DNA of 27,008 nucleotides from contig SFLG01000058.1 in the NCBI GenBank assembly GCA_004553485.1, positions 1 through 27,008 of the forward strand, given 5' to 3'. The notes beneath the pieces were generated by a model. It worked only from the letters and a program-made list of their open reading frames with translations. It had not been told where the DNA came from and searched no databases. Numbering within the stretch: position 1 is the first letter of the stretch; each line of letters opens with the position of its first letter. The position numbers and the translations under genes are program-made. Positions 1-7,111 of the stretch are shown here, one piece after another. Source of the stretch: Bacteroidales bacterium. GTDB lineage: Bacteria; Bacteroidota; Bacteroidia; Bacteroidales; Muribaculaceae.

Positions 1-598
1 CGCGCAGCTTGACGGGCGGTATCATGTCCTCCAGGGCGTCGTAGAGCGGCTGCAGGTAAGGGTCAATCTTGTCCTTCATATCGCCGGGGAGGAAGCCCAA
101 CTTCTCGCCGGCCTCGACGGCGGGGCGCGAGAGGATGATCTTGCGCACCTCGCGGTTCTTGAGGGCGCGCACGGCCAGGGCGATGGCGATGTAGGTCTTG
201 CCCGTGCCGGCGGGGCCCATGGCAAAGGTGAGGTCGTTGTCGGTATACTCCTGAACCAGCTTCTGCTGGTTGGGGGTGCGGCCCATGATGGGCTTGCCGT
301 TGAGGCCGTAAATGATGACGTCGTCGCGCTTAAGCTCGGCGGGGGCCTCGCCCTTCACGATGTCGAGGATGGCGTCCTCGGTGAGGCGGTTGTACTGGTT
401 GGCGTATTCGGCCAGCTCTTTGATTTTCGTCTCGAAATCAACGGTTTCGCTGTCCTCGCCCATCACTTTTATCACCTGTCCGCGCGCCGCGATACGCAGC
501 TTGGCGTAAAGGCTGCGGATAAGGTGCATATTCGAGTTGTTGACGCCGTAGAATACCACGGGGTCAACGTTGTCAAGTATTATCGTTCTTTCTATCAT
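1..598 (-). CDS. PhoH-family ATPase, N-terminal 199 residues (runs off left edge)
   Basis: This is an incomplete gene read leftward from an ATG at 598 to the window edge, 199 complete codons with no stop. The translation starts MIERTIILDNVDPVVFYGVN. It has the short N-terminal region of PhoH/YbeZ proteins followed by the P-loop: GPAGTGKT at about residues 128-135, then the family segments SRPAVEAGEKLGFLPGDM and DPYLQPLYDAL. These match the PhoH NTPase core, a cytoplasmic ATP-binding protein linked to RNA metabolism; the exact substrate is not settled for the family. The Walker B half lies outside the window. The start lies 37 nt after the stop of the glycosyltransferase on the same strand, so the two are probably co-transcribed. 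The family call is firm. Confidence 0.93.
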   Translation of the reverse strand, partial: MIERTIILDNVDPVVFYGVNNSNMHLIRSLYAKLRIAARGQVIKVMGEDSETVDFETKIKELAEYANQYNRLTEDAILDIVKGEAPAELKRDDVIIYGLNGKPIMGRTPNQQKLVQEYTDNDLTFAMGPAGTGKTYIAIALAVRALKNREVRKIILSRPAVEAGEKLGFLPGDMKDKIDPYLQPLYDALEDMIPPVKLR

Positions 599-635
599 AT
601 ATTCTTTTAGAGAGCAAAACTTGCGCCAAAGGCAC

Positions 636-2219
636 TTACTGTCTTTTGCGCGGCGGCGACAGCAGGACGGGGCCGCGGGTGTCGGCGCTGCTACGGGTCA
701 GCACTTCGGGCGCCGGGCGCAACGAGTCGGTGAGCGGGCTCACCAGCCAGGCCGTGTCGGGGACTTGGTCAACAGACTGCGCCGTTAGGATGCGGTCGTG
801 CAGGTAGAAGTTCATATTGTAGTATCGCAGCAGGCTGTCGTTGGGGATGACGCCGTAGATGGCGGCGCCTCGGGGCACGCGCTCGTCGATGCGGCGCGCG
901 GCGCCGATGTCGCTGCGGCTGTTTAGGGCCATGGGCATATACGAGCCAAGGTAGGCTGCCACAAGCAGATAGGTCAGCACGGCAGCCGTGGCGGCGCTCA
1001 GGACTCTGGCGCGACGGGAGACGAAGATACAGCCCGCGACGAGGGCAGTGCCCAGGGCCGGTATCCACTGCCACGCGCCCACCGGGCTGAGGGCTTTGAT
1101 ATGTATCCAGCCAAGGTTGACGCCGACAAACACCGCTGCGGCGACGATGGCCACCGAGCCGATAAAGTAGCACCAGCCGTGCATAAACCGCGTGTCGCCG
1201 ATACGTCTGACGGCGGCGGCAACGAAGTAGGCCACAAAGGGATAGCACGGCAGCAGGTAGACAGCCCTTTTGCTGGACGGGAAGCAGTAGAAGACAAAGA
1301 CAGTAAGGGCGCAGACAAGACACAGCAGCGGCCATCCGCGCAGGTGGCGTATCTGCCCGAAGGTCGAGCGTACGCGCTTGAAGCACAGCGACACAAGCAA
1401 CGGCACCGTCCACGGCAGCGTGCCTCCCGCCATCGACATTATGTTGTAGTACCACGGATTGACGTGGCTCTGATAGCCCATCGTTCCGGTCAGGCGTCCT
1501 ATATTCTCTTCAAAGGCGAGGTCGAGGAAGGCGTCGCCGCCCTGTCGCCAGGCCAGGTAGTACCACAGCGCCGGCAGGGCGAACGAGGCGAGGCATATCC
1601 CCGTCAGCGACAGCACGGTGCGCACAAAGTTGCGCCGCTCGACAAGCATGTATATGCCCATGCACAGGCACGGCAGCAACGACCCCACGGGGCCCTTGGT
1701 GAGGGTGGCGCCGCTGAGCAGGAAGACGGCCACGAGGGCCAGCCACGGGCGCTTCGACATCCCGTACATGGCGTATATGCCGCCCACCATGCACGCCGTC
1801 AGCAGCATGTCCACGCGGCAGGCCACGGCGGCGCGGAAGACCTCGAACATCGTCGCGCACACCAGCATCGTCATCCACGCCATCGTCGTGCCTTTGTGGC
1901 GGCGCACCATGGCAAAGGTGGCCGTCAGCATCGCCGAGGCGGCCAGGGCCGACGGCAGGCGCGACAGGAACTCGGTGACCACTCCGCCGTTGAGCAATGC
2001 CGACAGCACGGCTATGCACCAGGCCAACATTGGCGGCTTGTAAGGGATGTCGGCCCCCTGGCTGACGGGCAGCACCCAGTCGCCGCTCTGCAGCATCGAC
2101 ACTGCCACTATGGCCTCGCGCGGCTCGCCCTTGGTGTAGAAGTATGTGTCGCCCAGCCAGGGCACAAAAAGCAGCGCACAGGCAAGAAAGGCAAATAGTA
2201 TATTGTGGCTTCGACGCAT
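636..2219 (-). CDS. ArnT-like / GT-C membrane glycosyltransferase
   Basis: A 527-residue polytopic membrane protein starting at the ATG at 2219 (MRRSHNILFAFLACALLFVP). The first helix is followed by a periplasmic loop YFYTKGEPREAIVAVSM (residues 26-42), the acidic first-loop motif typical of the ArnT/PMT (GT39/GT83) superfamily. About 10-12 hydrophobic segments follow and there is a soluble C-terminal part from about residue 450. Family members move a sugar from an undecaprenyl-phosphate carrier to lipid A, protein or glycan on the periplasmic face; the acceptor here cannot be read from sequence. Length is close to the E. coli ArnT size (about 550). A -7 box lies 67-74 nt upstream, and PhoH follows 37 nt downstream. 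Long antisense frames over the gene are shadows. Confidence 0.85.
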   Translation of the reverse strand: MRRSHNILFAFLACALLFVPWLGDTYFYTKGEPREAIVAVSMLQSGDWVLPVSQGADIPYKPPMLAWCIAVLSALLNGGVVTEFLSRLPSALAASAMLTATFAMVRRHKGTTMAWMTMLVCATMFEVFRAAVACRVDMLLTACMVGGIYAMYGMSKRPWLALVAVFLLSGATLTKGPVGSLLPCLCMGIYMLVERRNFVRTVLSLTGICLASFALPALWYYLAWRQGGDAFLDLAFEENIGRLTGTMGYQSHVNPWYYNIMSMAGGTLPWTVPLLVSLCFKRVRSTFGQIRHLRGWPLLCLVCALTVFVFYCFPSSKRAVYLLPCYPFVAYFVAAAVRRIGDTRFMHGWCYFIGSVAIVAAAVFVGVNLGWIHIKALSPVGAWQWIPALGTALVAGCIFVSRRARVLSAATAAVLTYLLVAAYLGSYMPMALNSRSDIGAARRIDERVPRGAAIYGVIPNDSLLRYYNMNFYLHDRILTAQSVDQVPDTAWLVSPLTDSLRPAPEVLTRSSADTRGPVLLSPPRKRQ

Positions 2220-2285
2220 AATCTCTGACGGTAGTGCCCGCGCTTTTCCGACCTTTCATCGGTTGCCGGGGCGAATAATTATTTG

Positions 2286-2293
2286 CAAAATTA
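2286..2293 (-). promoter_or_regulatory. Probable -7 element for the glycosyltransferase-PhoH transcript
   Basis: On the minus strand these eight bases read TAATTTTG, matching the Bacteroidota -7 consensus TAnnTTTG, about 67 nt before the glycosyltransferase ATG. No good TTTG is present at the -33 position. It faces away from the ferredoxin promoter at 2315-2345. Confidence 0.5.
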
Positions 2294-2314
2294 GCATATT
2301 TTTTCGAGCCCGCC

Positions 2315-2345
2315 TTTGCCGTTAATATAAAAAAGATTACTTTTG
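2315..2345 (+). promoter_or_regulatory. Consensus Bacteroidota promoter of the ferredoxin gene
   Basis: TTTG at 2315-2318, a 19-nt spacer, then TACTTTTG at 2338-2345. Both boxes match the Bacteroidota primary-sigma consensus exactly. Transcription would begin near 2352, about 250 nt before the ferredoxin ATG. Confidence 0.75.
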
Positions 2346-2351
2346 TACCGC

Positions 2352-2600
2352 AATAGGCCCTCGAGAGGGCCGGCAAATTCGGAATATTCAAACAAACACT
2401 AACAAAAACTTAAGTAGTCCGGAAAAATCAACGAGCAGACAAAACGCTGTTGTTTTCGAGGCATTTTGGCGGCAAAGCAAAGGAGCCTGTCACGACAAGC
2501 CACTGAGCGACAACGCCAAAGCAAGCTCAAAAAGAGTAAGTTTTATCGTTCAAGACTTCCACTGCTTAACAAATCGTTTAATTATTAACAACTACTTATT
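2352..2600 (+). promoter_or_regulatory. Long 5' leader of the ferredoxin mRNA with a closable stem
   Basis: About 250 nt separate the predicted transcription start from the ferredoxin ATG and contain no credible gene. In the middle, TTTGGCG (2465-2471) can pair with CGCCAAA (2514-2520), closing a 42-nt interior; a T-G wobble at 2464/2521 extends the stem to 8 pairs. Inside are a short TGTC/GACA pairing option and purine-rich stretches. The last 60 nt before the ATG are A+T-rich and unstructured, as usual for Bacteroidota ribosome entry. It may be a structured regulatory leader; I do not recognise it as a named riboswitch. Confidence 0.4.
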
Positions 2601-2771
2601 ATGGCTTACGTAATTTCTGACCGTTGTGTGGCCTGCGGCACCTGCCTGCCCGTATGCCCCGTAGAAGCTATTTCGGAAGGTGAAATCTACCACATCGACC
2701 CCGACACCTGCATCGAGTGTGGCTCATGCGCTGAGGTCTGCCCCAGCGGCGCCATCGACGCTCCCAACTAA
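2601..2771 (+). CDS. 2x[4Fe-4S] ferredoxin, 56 residues
   Basis: A short gene from ATG 2601 to TAA 2769-2771. The protein carries two classical cluster-binding motifs: CVACGTCLPVCP with Cys9, 12, 15 and 19, and CIECGSCAEVCP with Cys37, 40, 43 and 47. This is the CxxCxxCxxxCP pattern of clostridial-type bacterial ferredoxins, and the 56-residue length is exactly the usual size. It acts in the cytoplasm as a low-potential electron carrier, for example with pyruvate:ferredoxin oxidoreductase in anaerobes. It stands alone between a strong promoter and a strong terminator, so it is very likely a highly expressed single-gene transcript. Confidence 0.96.
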   Translation: MAYVISDRCVACGTCLPVCPVEAISEGEIYHIDPDTCIECGSCAEVCPSGAIDAPN

Positions 2772-2793
2772 TCCCCTCTCCCCCCTCCACCGC

Positions 2794-2833
2794 AGCGGCG
2801 CCACCCACCCCGGGTCGGCGCCGCTTCGATTTT
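2794..2833 (+). terminator. Terminator after ferredoxin
   Basis: AGCGGCGCC (2794-2802) pairs perfectly with GGCGCCGCT (2817-2825), with an inner ACCC/GGGT extension, followed by a short T-run at 2830-2833. Confidence 0.8.
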
Positions 2834-2843
2834 AGAGCCCTTA

Positions 2844-2875
2844 TTTGGGAGTTTGGGACAAATGTGGTAACTTTG
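2844..2875 (+). promoter_or_regulatory. Promoter of tRNA-Gly
   Basis: TTTG at 2844-2847, 20-nt spacer, TAACTTTG at 2868-2875. The tRNA begins 17 nt after the -7 box. Confidence 0.7.
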
Positions 2876-2891
2876 TGGGTGAAATTGACAT

Positions 2892-2964
2892 GCGGTAGTG
2901 GCTCAGTTGGTAGAGCATTGGCTTCCCAAGCCGAGGGTCGCGGGTTCGAGCCCCGTCTACCGCT
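2892..2964 (+). tRNA. tRNA-Gly, anticodon CCC
   Basis: A 73-nt cloverleaf. The acceptor arms GCGGTAG (2892-2898) and CTACCGC (2957-2963) pair perfectly with T as discriminator base. The D arm contains the GTGGCTCAGTTGGTAGAGCA type sequence, the anticodon loop reads TT-CCC-AA between TTGGC and GCCGA, and the T arm has GGTTCGAGCCCC. The anticodon CCC decodes GGG glycine codons. No CCA is encoded. The gene has its own promoter and terminator. Confidence 0.96.
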
Positions 2965-2969
2965 CTCTC

Positions 2970-3010
2970 TTACAGCGCCGTCCCCTGCACGTGCAGGGGA
3001 TGGCGCTTTG
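2970..3010 (+). repeat. 41-nt hairpin repeat, copy 1
   Basis: This 41-nt segment matches 6952-6992 at 37 positions in direct orientation. It begins 5 nt after the tRNA-Gly and includes the tRNA terminator hairpin. Confidence 0.85.
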
Positions 3011-3015
3011 CTTTT
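2974..3015 (+). terminator. Terminator of tRNA-Gly, near-perfect 34-nt palindrome
   Basis: AGCGCCGTCCCCTGCAC (2974-2990) pairs with GTGCAGGGGATGGCGCT (2991-3007) along all 17 positions with one G-T wobble, followed by TTGCTTTT. The tight loop would be CACGTG-based. A closely related copy occurs at 6956-6989. Confidence 0.75.
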
Positions 3016-3069
3016 ACTCAAAGGCAAATATATACCCAAGTCCCTGACCTATCGGCAACATAACGTTGG

Positions 3070-3105
3070 GGGGTGTGTCAAAATTTCAAGATTTTGGTAC
3101 GCCCC
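3070..3105. repeat. Inverted repeat / hairpin before the BspA-like gene
   Basis: GGGGTGTGTCAAAA (3070-3083) pairs with TTTTGGTACGCCCC (3092-3105) over 14 positions, three of them G-T, with an 8-nt loop. It shares the core TGTGTCAAAATT with the terminator hairpin at 6867-6905. It could be a transcription barrier or a remnant of a small element. The remaining sequence from 3016 to 3216 shows no gene. Confidence 0.5.
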
Positions 3106-3216
3106 ATTTGTCTATTATGTGGGTGAAAATTAAAGCGTTCATGGAAAAAATGTGATAATTACGCTCTCCATTCAAAAAAACTTTCCAAATGGAAAAATTA
3201 AATCAAAGTTTATGTG

Positions 3217-3224
3217 TAACTTTG
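3217..3224 (+). promoter_or_regulatory. Probable -7 element of the BspA-like gene
   Basis: TAACTTTG fits TAnnTTTG and lies 57 nt before the start codon. No TTTG is seen at the expected -33 distance, so it may need an activator or be weak. Confidence 0.5.
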
Positions 3225-3281
3225 CCGAAATAGGTGGTATTGATTATTCGTTTTCAATACTCATAACCGTAAAAAAGTCAT

Positions 3282-6200
3282 ATGATTATGTTAACAAAAT
3301 TGCAATTATCACTTAGACCGGCTTCATGGTTGTTGGCATTGTTGATTATTACCTCGGTATTGCCTGCTAAAGCCCAAGAAGAGCCGTTTGTGTTTGAATG
3401 GGCGGAAGACGGAAGCGGTTACATAATGAAACCCCGTCCCTATGAAACTTATGAAGGCGTGCTCGACGTGCCGCCAGTGCGCGAAAGTGATGGTAAACCT
3501 ATTGTAAGCGTTGAAGGGTTTGATTACCAAGAGCGACTCCTCGGTGTTCAATTCTGGGAGGGAAGCCAAGTGAAAAAAATCGGTTCTTTTAACGGGTGTA
3601 CAGGAATAGAATTTGTATCGGGCATACCCAATACTGTTGAAACCATAGGTGATTATGCATTCTATGGCTGTACGAGGCTTCACGATATATCCCTGAATGA
3701 AGGCCTGAAATATATTGGCATTGCCTGCTTTGAAGGCTGCACATCCCTCAAGTCCATTAAGTTGCCGGGAAGTTTGAAAGTACTGCGAGAGAATGCATTC
3801 AGAATCTGCACCGCTCTCGAGACTGTAGAGTTTGCGGAAGGTCTGGATTTCTATACAGATGAAGGAGGCTATTATTCTTACGGCTTTTACAATAATGTTT
3901 TTGACGGTTGCGAAAGTCTACACACGGTAATATTGCCAAAAAACACTTCCAAAGGTTTGATTATACCCCCGTCTACTTTTAGTTGGTGTCCAAACCTCAA
4001 GTCAATTGAGTTTCCTGCCAACACCCGCACAATCGGACAAATGGCATTCTATCGCTCCGGTATTGAAAATCTTGACCTCACAGCAGTTACATCAGATAAT
4101 ATATACGTGGAGGGCTATTACTCATTTGCTGCATGCGAAAATCTAAAAAGCATTAAAGCCAATGGTAATTTTAAATTTGACATGACAAGCCTCTATACAT
4201 TCCAAGATTGCAAGGCTCTCAAAAGCGTTACTATTAACGGCTCCGGCGACGATTATATCGAAATTACTCCCGATGCTTTTAGATGGTGCGATAACTTGGA
4301 GACTGTCGAGGTCTATCGCCTTAAGGGAACGGGCGAGATCAATGAAATGGACAGTGTCTTCGTAGGATGTAAAAGTCTCCAAAAGTTTACCTCCACTTGT
4401 AGCCCTGAGTTTAGAAAAATCGGCTACAGTTGCTTTGACGGTTGCGAGAGCCTTACAGAAGTGCCTATCCCGCAGCAAGCCTTTGTAGTTAGCGAAACCG
4501 CTTTCAGAGGCTGCACCGCCTTGCGGAGCCTTGACTTGGCTAATGTCACATCAATAGGCACCAAGGCATTCACCGGATGCAGTACATTGGCATCAATCAG
4601 TTTCAAACCTTCGTCAGACATTCTGCCGACTGTGGAAAACGAAAATGCTTTTGATGAGTGGCATTTCGCTAACACTACGATTGAAGTGCCCGACGATAAA
4701 TATAGCTCTTTTACTACTGACGCATTTTGGAGCAAGTTCAGCAGTTACAAGCACCCGTCTTTGTTAGCCTATACCGAAGTGACCGGCGGCTACTCCGTCG
4801 GCAAATCGCCATACGCTCTCAATGAGGATTTCATCGGTATGCTTGAAATTCCCGGACAATACAATTCAAGCGATGTAGTGTCTATCGCAGAAAACACATT
4901 CCAGGACCTCACGGGCCTCACAGGCGTTACTCTCCCCGAAAAATTGACATCCATTGGCAATAATGCATTTGCAGGCTGCACAAATATTAATACAATAATC
5001 AACAAGCGTTCCTTACCACTCAATGGCGTGAATTGTCCTGACAACGCATTCGACAATGAAACTTATTCGAAAGGCTATCTTTATGTGCCGTTTGGAAGCC
5101 TTGATGCATATAAATCGTATACTCCATGGTCATATTTCACAGATAGAATCAAGCAAGGACTCGGTGAACGCATTTTGGTCGCTCCTACACCTTCTCGCGA
5201 GTCCGGCGAGTTTAACTATCCTTTTGCGTTGGCACTCTCTAATCCTAACGATGTCGGCACTATTTATTATTACATTGTCGGAGAAGACGACGATGCCTCT
5301 GCTGTTCATACCGTCAACACTTACTCCACGCCAATAACAATTGATTCTTCTTGCAAAGTGGTGGCTTATGTCAGCGATGATACTTCCTGCAGCGAACCTG
5401 TTACTTTTGAATATGCCTACATAGCTCCCGAGCCGGAACCAAGTCACATATACGATATCTCAACTATCCCGCAAGGAACAGTAAATGTGGATTTCACAAC
5501 CCTCGGCGAATATGAAACTTTGAACAATGTGGTAATAGATAACGTCTACTACAGCATCACCGACATCAAAAGCGGATATAATCAGGATGGCGGATTAGTA
5601 CTCAATAGAACATCGTCGATTGAGGATGTTGCCCAATTCAATAGAGATGTGGAGGACCGCCCCGGCGTATATAGCGATTTCAATGGTATCGCAGTAAAAG
5701 TTAAAGGTACCGGTAGCATTGCCTTTAACGCATTCTTTAGATACGGCAATGCTCGTCTCACTCTCCTCCTTGGAGACGGAACACCTGTATTTGTCGATGA
5801 ACTTGATGGCTTGAAATATGAATTTTCTACCCCTACAGACAAATATCTCTATATCTTCGCTTCACCAGCTAAATCCGATACTCCTGCTTCAATGCCATCA
5901 ATTGATCCGGCAGAAAACAGTGTCGTAATCCCAGGCATGACCATTGAGATTACAGATACATACGCCGGCACCGAGAATGGCCTTGACAAAGTGTTGACCG
6001 CAAATGCCGGTGAGAGCTATCGAATCAACACAAATCTATTTGGACATTATTTCGACGGCACTTATCTCTATGCCTCTACTATGGGCAACAGTGGCTCATC
6101 TAAGAACACTTTCAATGAAGATAAAAAATCTGAACCCGGAAGCGATAACGATTCTGACTTCAACCAGGAAGATTGGGTGGCTATCTCTGGCTTGACTTCC

Positions 6201-6848
6201 GACTTTGAGGGGAAGGAAATTGAAAGTGGCAACATTGCAACTGTAGTTTCCAACAGCGAATATCCGATAATCTCATTCCCGGAAGGCATCGTTTCCACTA
6301 AAGATAACAGTGTGAGCAACAATACATTCAGCGTGGCTAATTTCAATATCTATGCAGATAATGATGAGGTGAGAAACATTTGGCTCGTGGCCCCACAGCC
6401 GGCTGAATATTGTTCTCTTATAGGTTATATGAGTACGGAGGATATAAACGCCGAGGAACACTATTTCGTCCTCCAGTCTGCACAGCAAGTTGCAGCACCT
6501 CTTACTATGAATGTGTCCTACGACCCCGCTACTCTCAATTTAAGTGATAGCGGATGGTATTCTTTCACGGGTATTGTGTCGAAAGATGGTGATGCTTTGA
6601 AATTCACAGCATTGGCAAAAAAGGATATTCCTGCAGGCATTGAGGATGTAGATGCCGGCAACGCACGCATATTTGCTTCAAACGGCAACATCAATGTGGT
6701 TGCCGATGCACAAACATCAATCATAATTTACTCCGCAAATGGTCTGCACGTTGCTTCATTAGAAGCCTCTAACGCATCAGTCGCCGTAACCCCAGGTTTC
6801 TACATTGTCAAAGTTGGCAACCAAGCAACAAAACTCGCAGTGAAATAG
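3282..6848 (+). CDS. Secreted BspA-type leucine-rich-repeat protein with C-terminal sorting-like domain
   Basis: A 1188-residue exported protein. Residues 1-31 are a signal peptide (LLALLIITSVLPAKA, then QEEP). Residues about 95-600 hold LRR_5 (Treponema pallidum/BspA) repeats, seen as repeating units like FYGCTRLHDISLNEGLKYIG and FEGCTSLKSIKLPGSLKVL, ending in LYVPFGSLDAYKSYTPW, a usual last-repeat form. Residues about 635-712 look like a chitobiase C-terminal beta-sandwich (YPFALALS, TIYYYIVGED, YSTPITID). Residues 720-1110 are unassigned, probably beta-rich. The last 70 residues, ending GFYIVKVGNQATKLAVK, resemble type IX secretion or similar C-terminal sorting domains. BspA-like proteins sit on the surface and bind host or bacterial ligands. 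ATG 3282 is used; the ATG at 3288 is an alternative. Base composition is clearly more A+T-rich than the neighbours. Confidence 0.88.
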   Translation: MIMLTKLQLSLRPASWLLALLIITSVLPAKAQEEPFVFEWAEDGSGYIMKPRPYETYEGVLDVPPVRESDGKPIVSVEGFDYQERLLGVQFWEGSQVKKIGSFNGCTGIEFVSGIPNTVETIGDYAFYGCTRLHDISLNEGLKYIGIACFEGCTSLKSIKLPGSLKVLRENAFRICTALETVEFAEGLDFYTDEGGYYSYGFYNNVFDGCESLHTVILPKNTSKGLIIPPSTFSWCPNLKSIEFPANTRTIGQMAFYRSGIENLDLTAVTSDNIYVEGYYSFAACENLKSIKANGNFKFDMTSLYTFQDCKALKSVTINGSGDDYIEITPDAFRWCDNLETVEVYRLKGTGEINEMDSVFVGCKSLQKFTSTCSPEFRKIGYSCFDGCESLTEVPIPQQAFVVSETAFRGCTALRSLDLANVTSIGTKAFTGCSTLASISFKPSSDILPTVENENAFDEWHFANTTIEVPDDKYSSFTTDAFWSKFSSYKHPSLLAYTEVTGGYSVGKSPYALNEDFIGMLEIPGQYNSSDVVSIAENTFQDLTGLTGVTLPEKLTSIGNNAFAGCTNINTIINKRSLPLNGVNCPDNAFDNETYSKGYLYVPFGSLDAYKSYTPWSYFTDRIKQGLGERILVAPTPSRESGEFNYPFALALSNPNDVGTIYYYIVGEDDDASAVHTVNTYSTPITIDSSCKVVAYVSDDTSCSEPVTFEYAYIAPEPEPSHIYDISTIPQGTVNVDFTTLGEYETLNNVVIDNVYYSITDIKSGYNQDGGLVLNRTSSIEDVAQFNRDVEDRPGVYSDFNGIAVKVKGTGSIAFNAFFRYGNARLTLLLGDGTPVFVDELDGLKYEFSTPTDKYLYIFASPAKSDTPASMPSIDPAENSVVIPGMTIEITDTYAGTENGLDKVLTANAGESYRINTNLFGHYFDGTYLYASTMGNSGSSKNTFNEDKKSEPGSDNDSDFNQEDWVAISGLTSDFEGKEIESGNIATVVSNSEYPIISFPEGIVSTKDNSVSNNTFSVANFNIYADNDEVRNIWLVAPQPAEYCSLIGYMSTEDINAEEHYFVLQSAQQVAAPLTMNVSYDPATLNLSDSGWYSFTGIVSKDGDALKFTALAKKDIPAGIEDVDAGNARIFASNGNINVVADAQTSIIIYSANGLHVASLEASNASVAVTPGFYIVKVGNQATKLAVK

Positions 6849-6866
6849 TCCCTGAATCTCATTATC

Positions 6867-6905
6867 AAAAAGAGGCTGTGTCAAAATTGGCGCAGCCTCT
6901 TTTTT
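6867..6905 (+). terminator. Terminator of the BspA-like gene
   Basis: AAAAAGAGGCTG (6867-6878) pairs with CAGCCTCTTTTT (6893-6904), extended inward by G-T and G-C pairs, and ends in a T-run. It starts 18 nt after the stop codon. Confidence 0.85.
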
Positions 6906-6951
6906 GCAATCGTCAATATTGCGCAAAGAGCAGTAACCCTTCCACAAATCG

Positions 6952-6992
6952 TTACAGCGCCGTCCATTGCACGTGCAGGGGACGGCGTTTTG
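6952..6992 (+). repeat. 41-nt hairpin repeat, copy 2
   Basis: Direct repeat of 2970-3010 (37 of 41 identical). The hairpin potential is kept: CGCCGTCC (6958-6965) pairs with GGACGGCG (6980-6987) around TGCACGTGCA (6968-6977). Confidence 0.85.
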
Positions 6993-7004
6993 TGTGTTTT
7001 TTTT
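6956..7004 (+). terminator. Hairpin plus T-run from repeat copy 2
   Basis: The hairpin of repeat copy 2 is followed by TTTTGTGTG and eight T (6997-7004), a stronger U-tract than copy 1 has. It comes after the regular terminator of the BspA-like gene, so no upstream gene needs it. The rest of 6906-7111 shows no gene. Confidence 0.55.
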
Positions 7005-7111
7005 GGACGGGGCGGGTGTTTGGGTGTGGAGGGTTAACCAAATGGGGGGATGGGTTGTTGTATTGGAAAAGGAGATACGAACTGAGTATAAATCGACTAT
7101 GACTATCGTAT

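Noticed and set aside
1101..2198. 365-codon plus-strand frame opposite the glycosyltransferase
   Set aside because: His/Arg/Gln-rich translation without any recognisable fold, lying wholly antisense to a clear membrane protein; a product of G+C-rich codon use.
2668..3133. Open frames crossing ferredoxin, tRNA-Gly and their hairpins on both strands
   Set aside because: They read through a tRNA and terminators; the translations come from RNA gene sequence.
2970..6992. CRISPR-like array based on repeated palindromes
   Set aside because: Only two copies, 3.9 kb apart, with a gene between them; no spacers and no cas genes.
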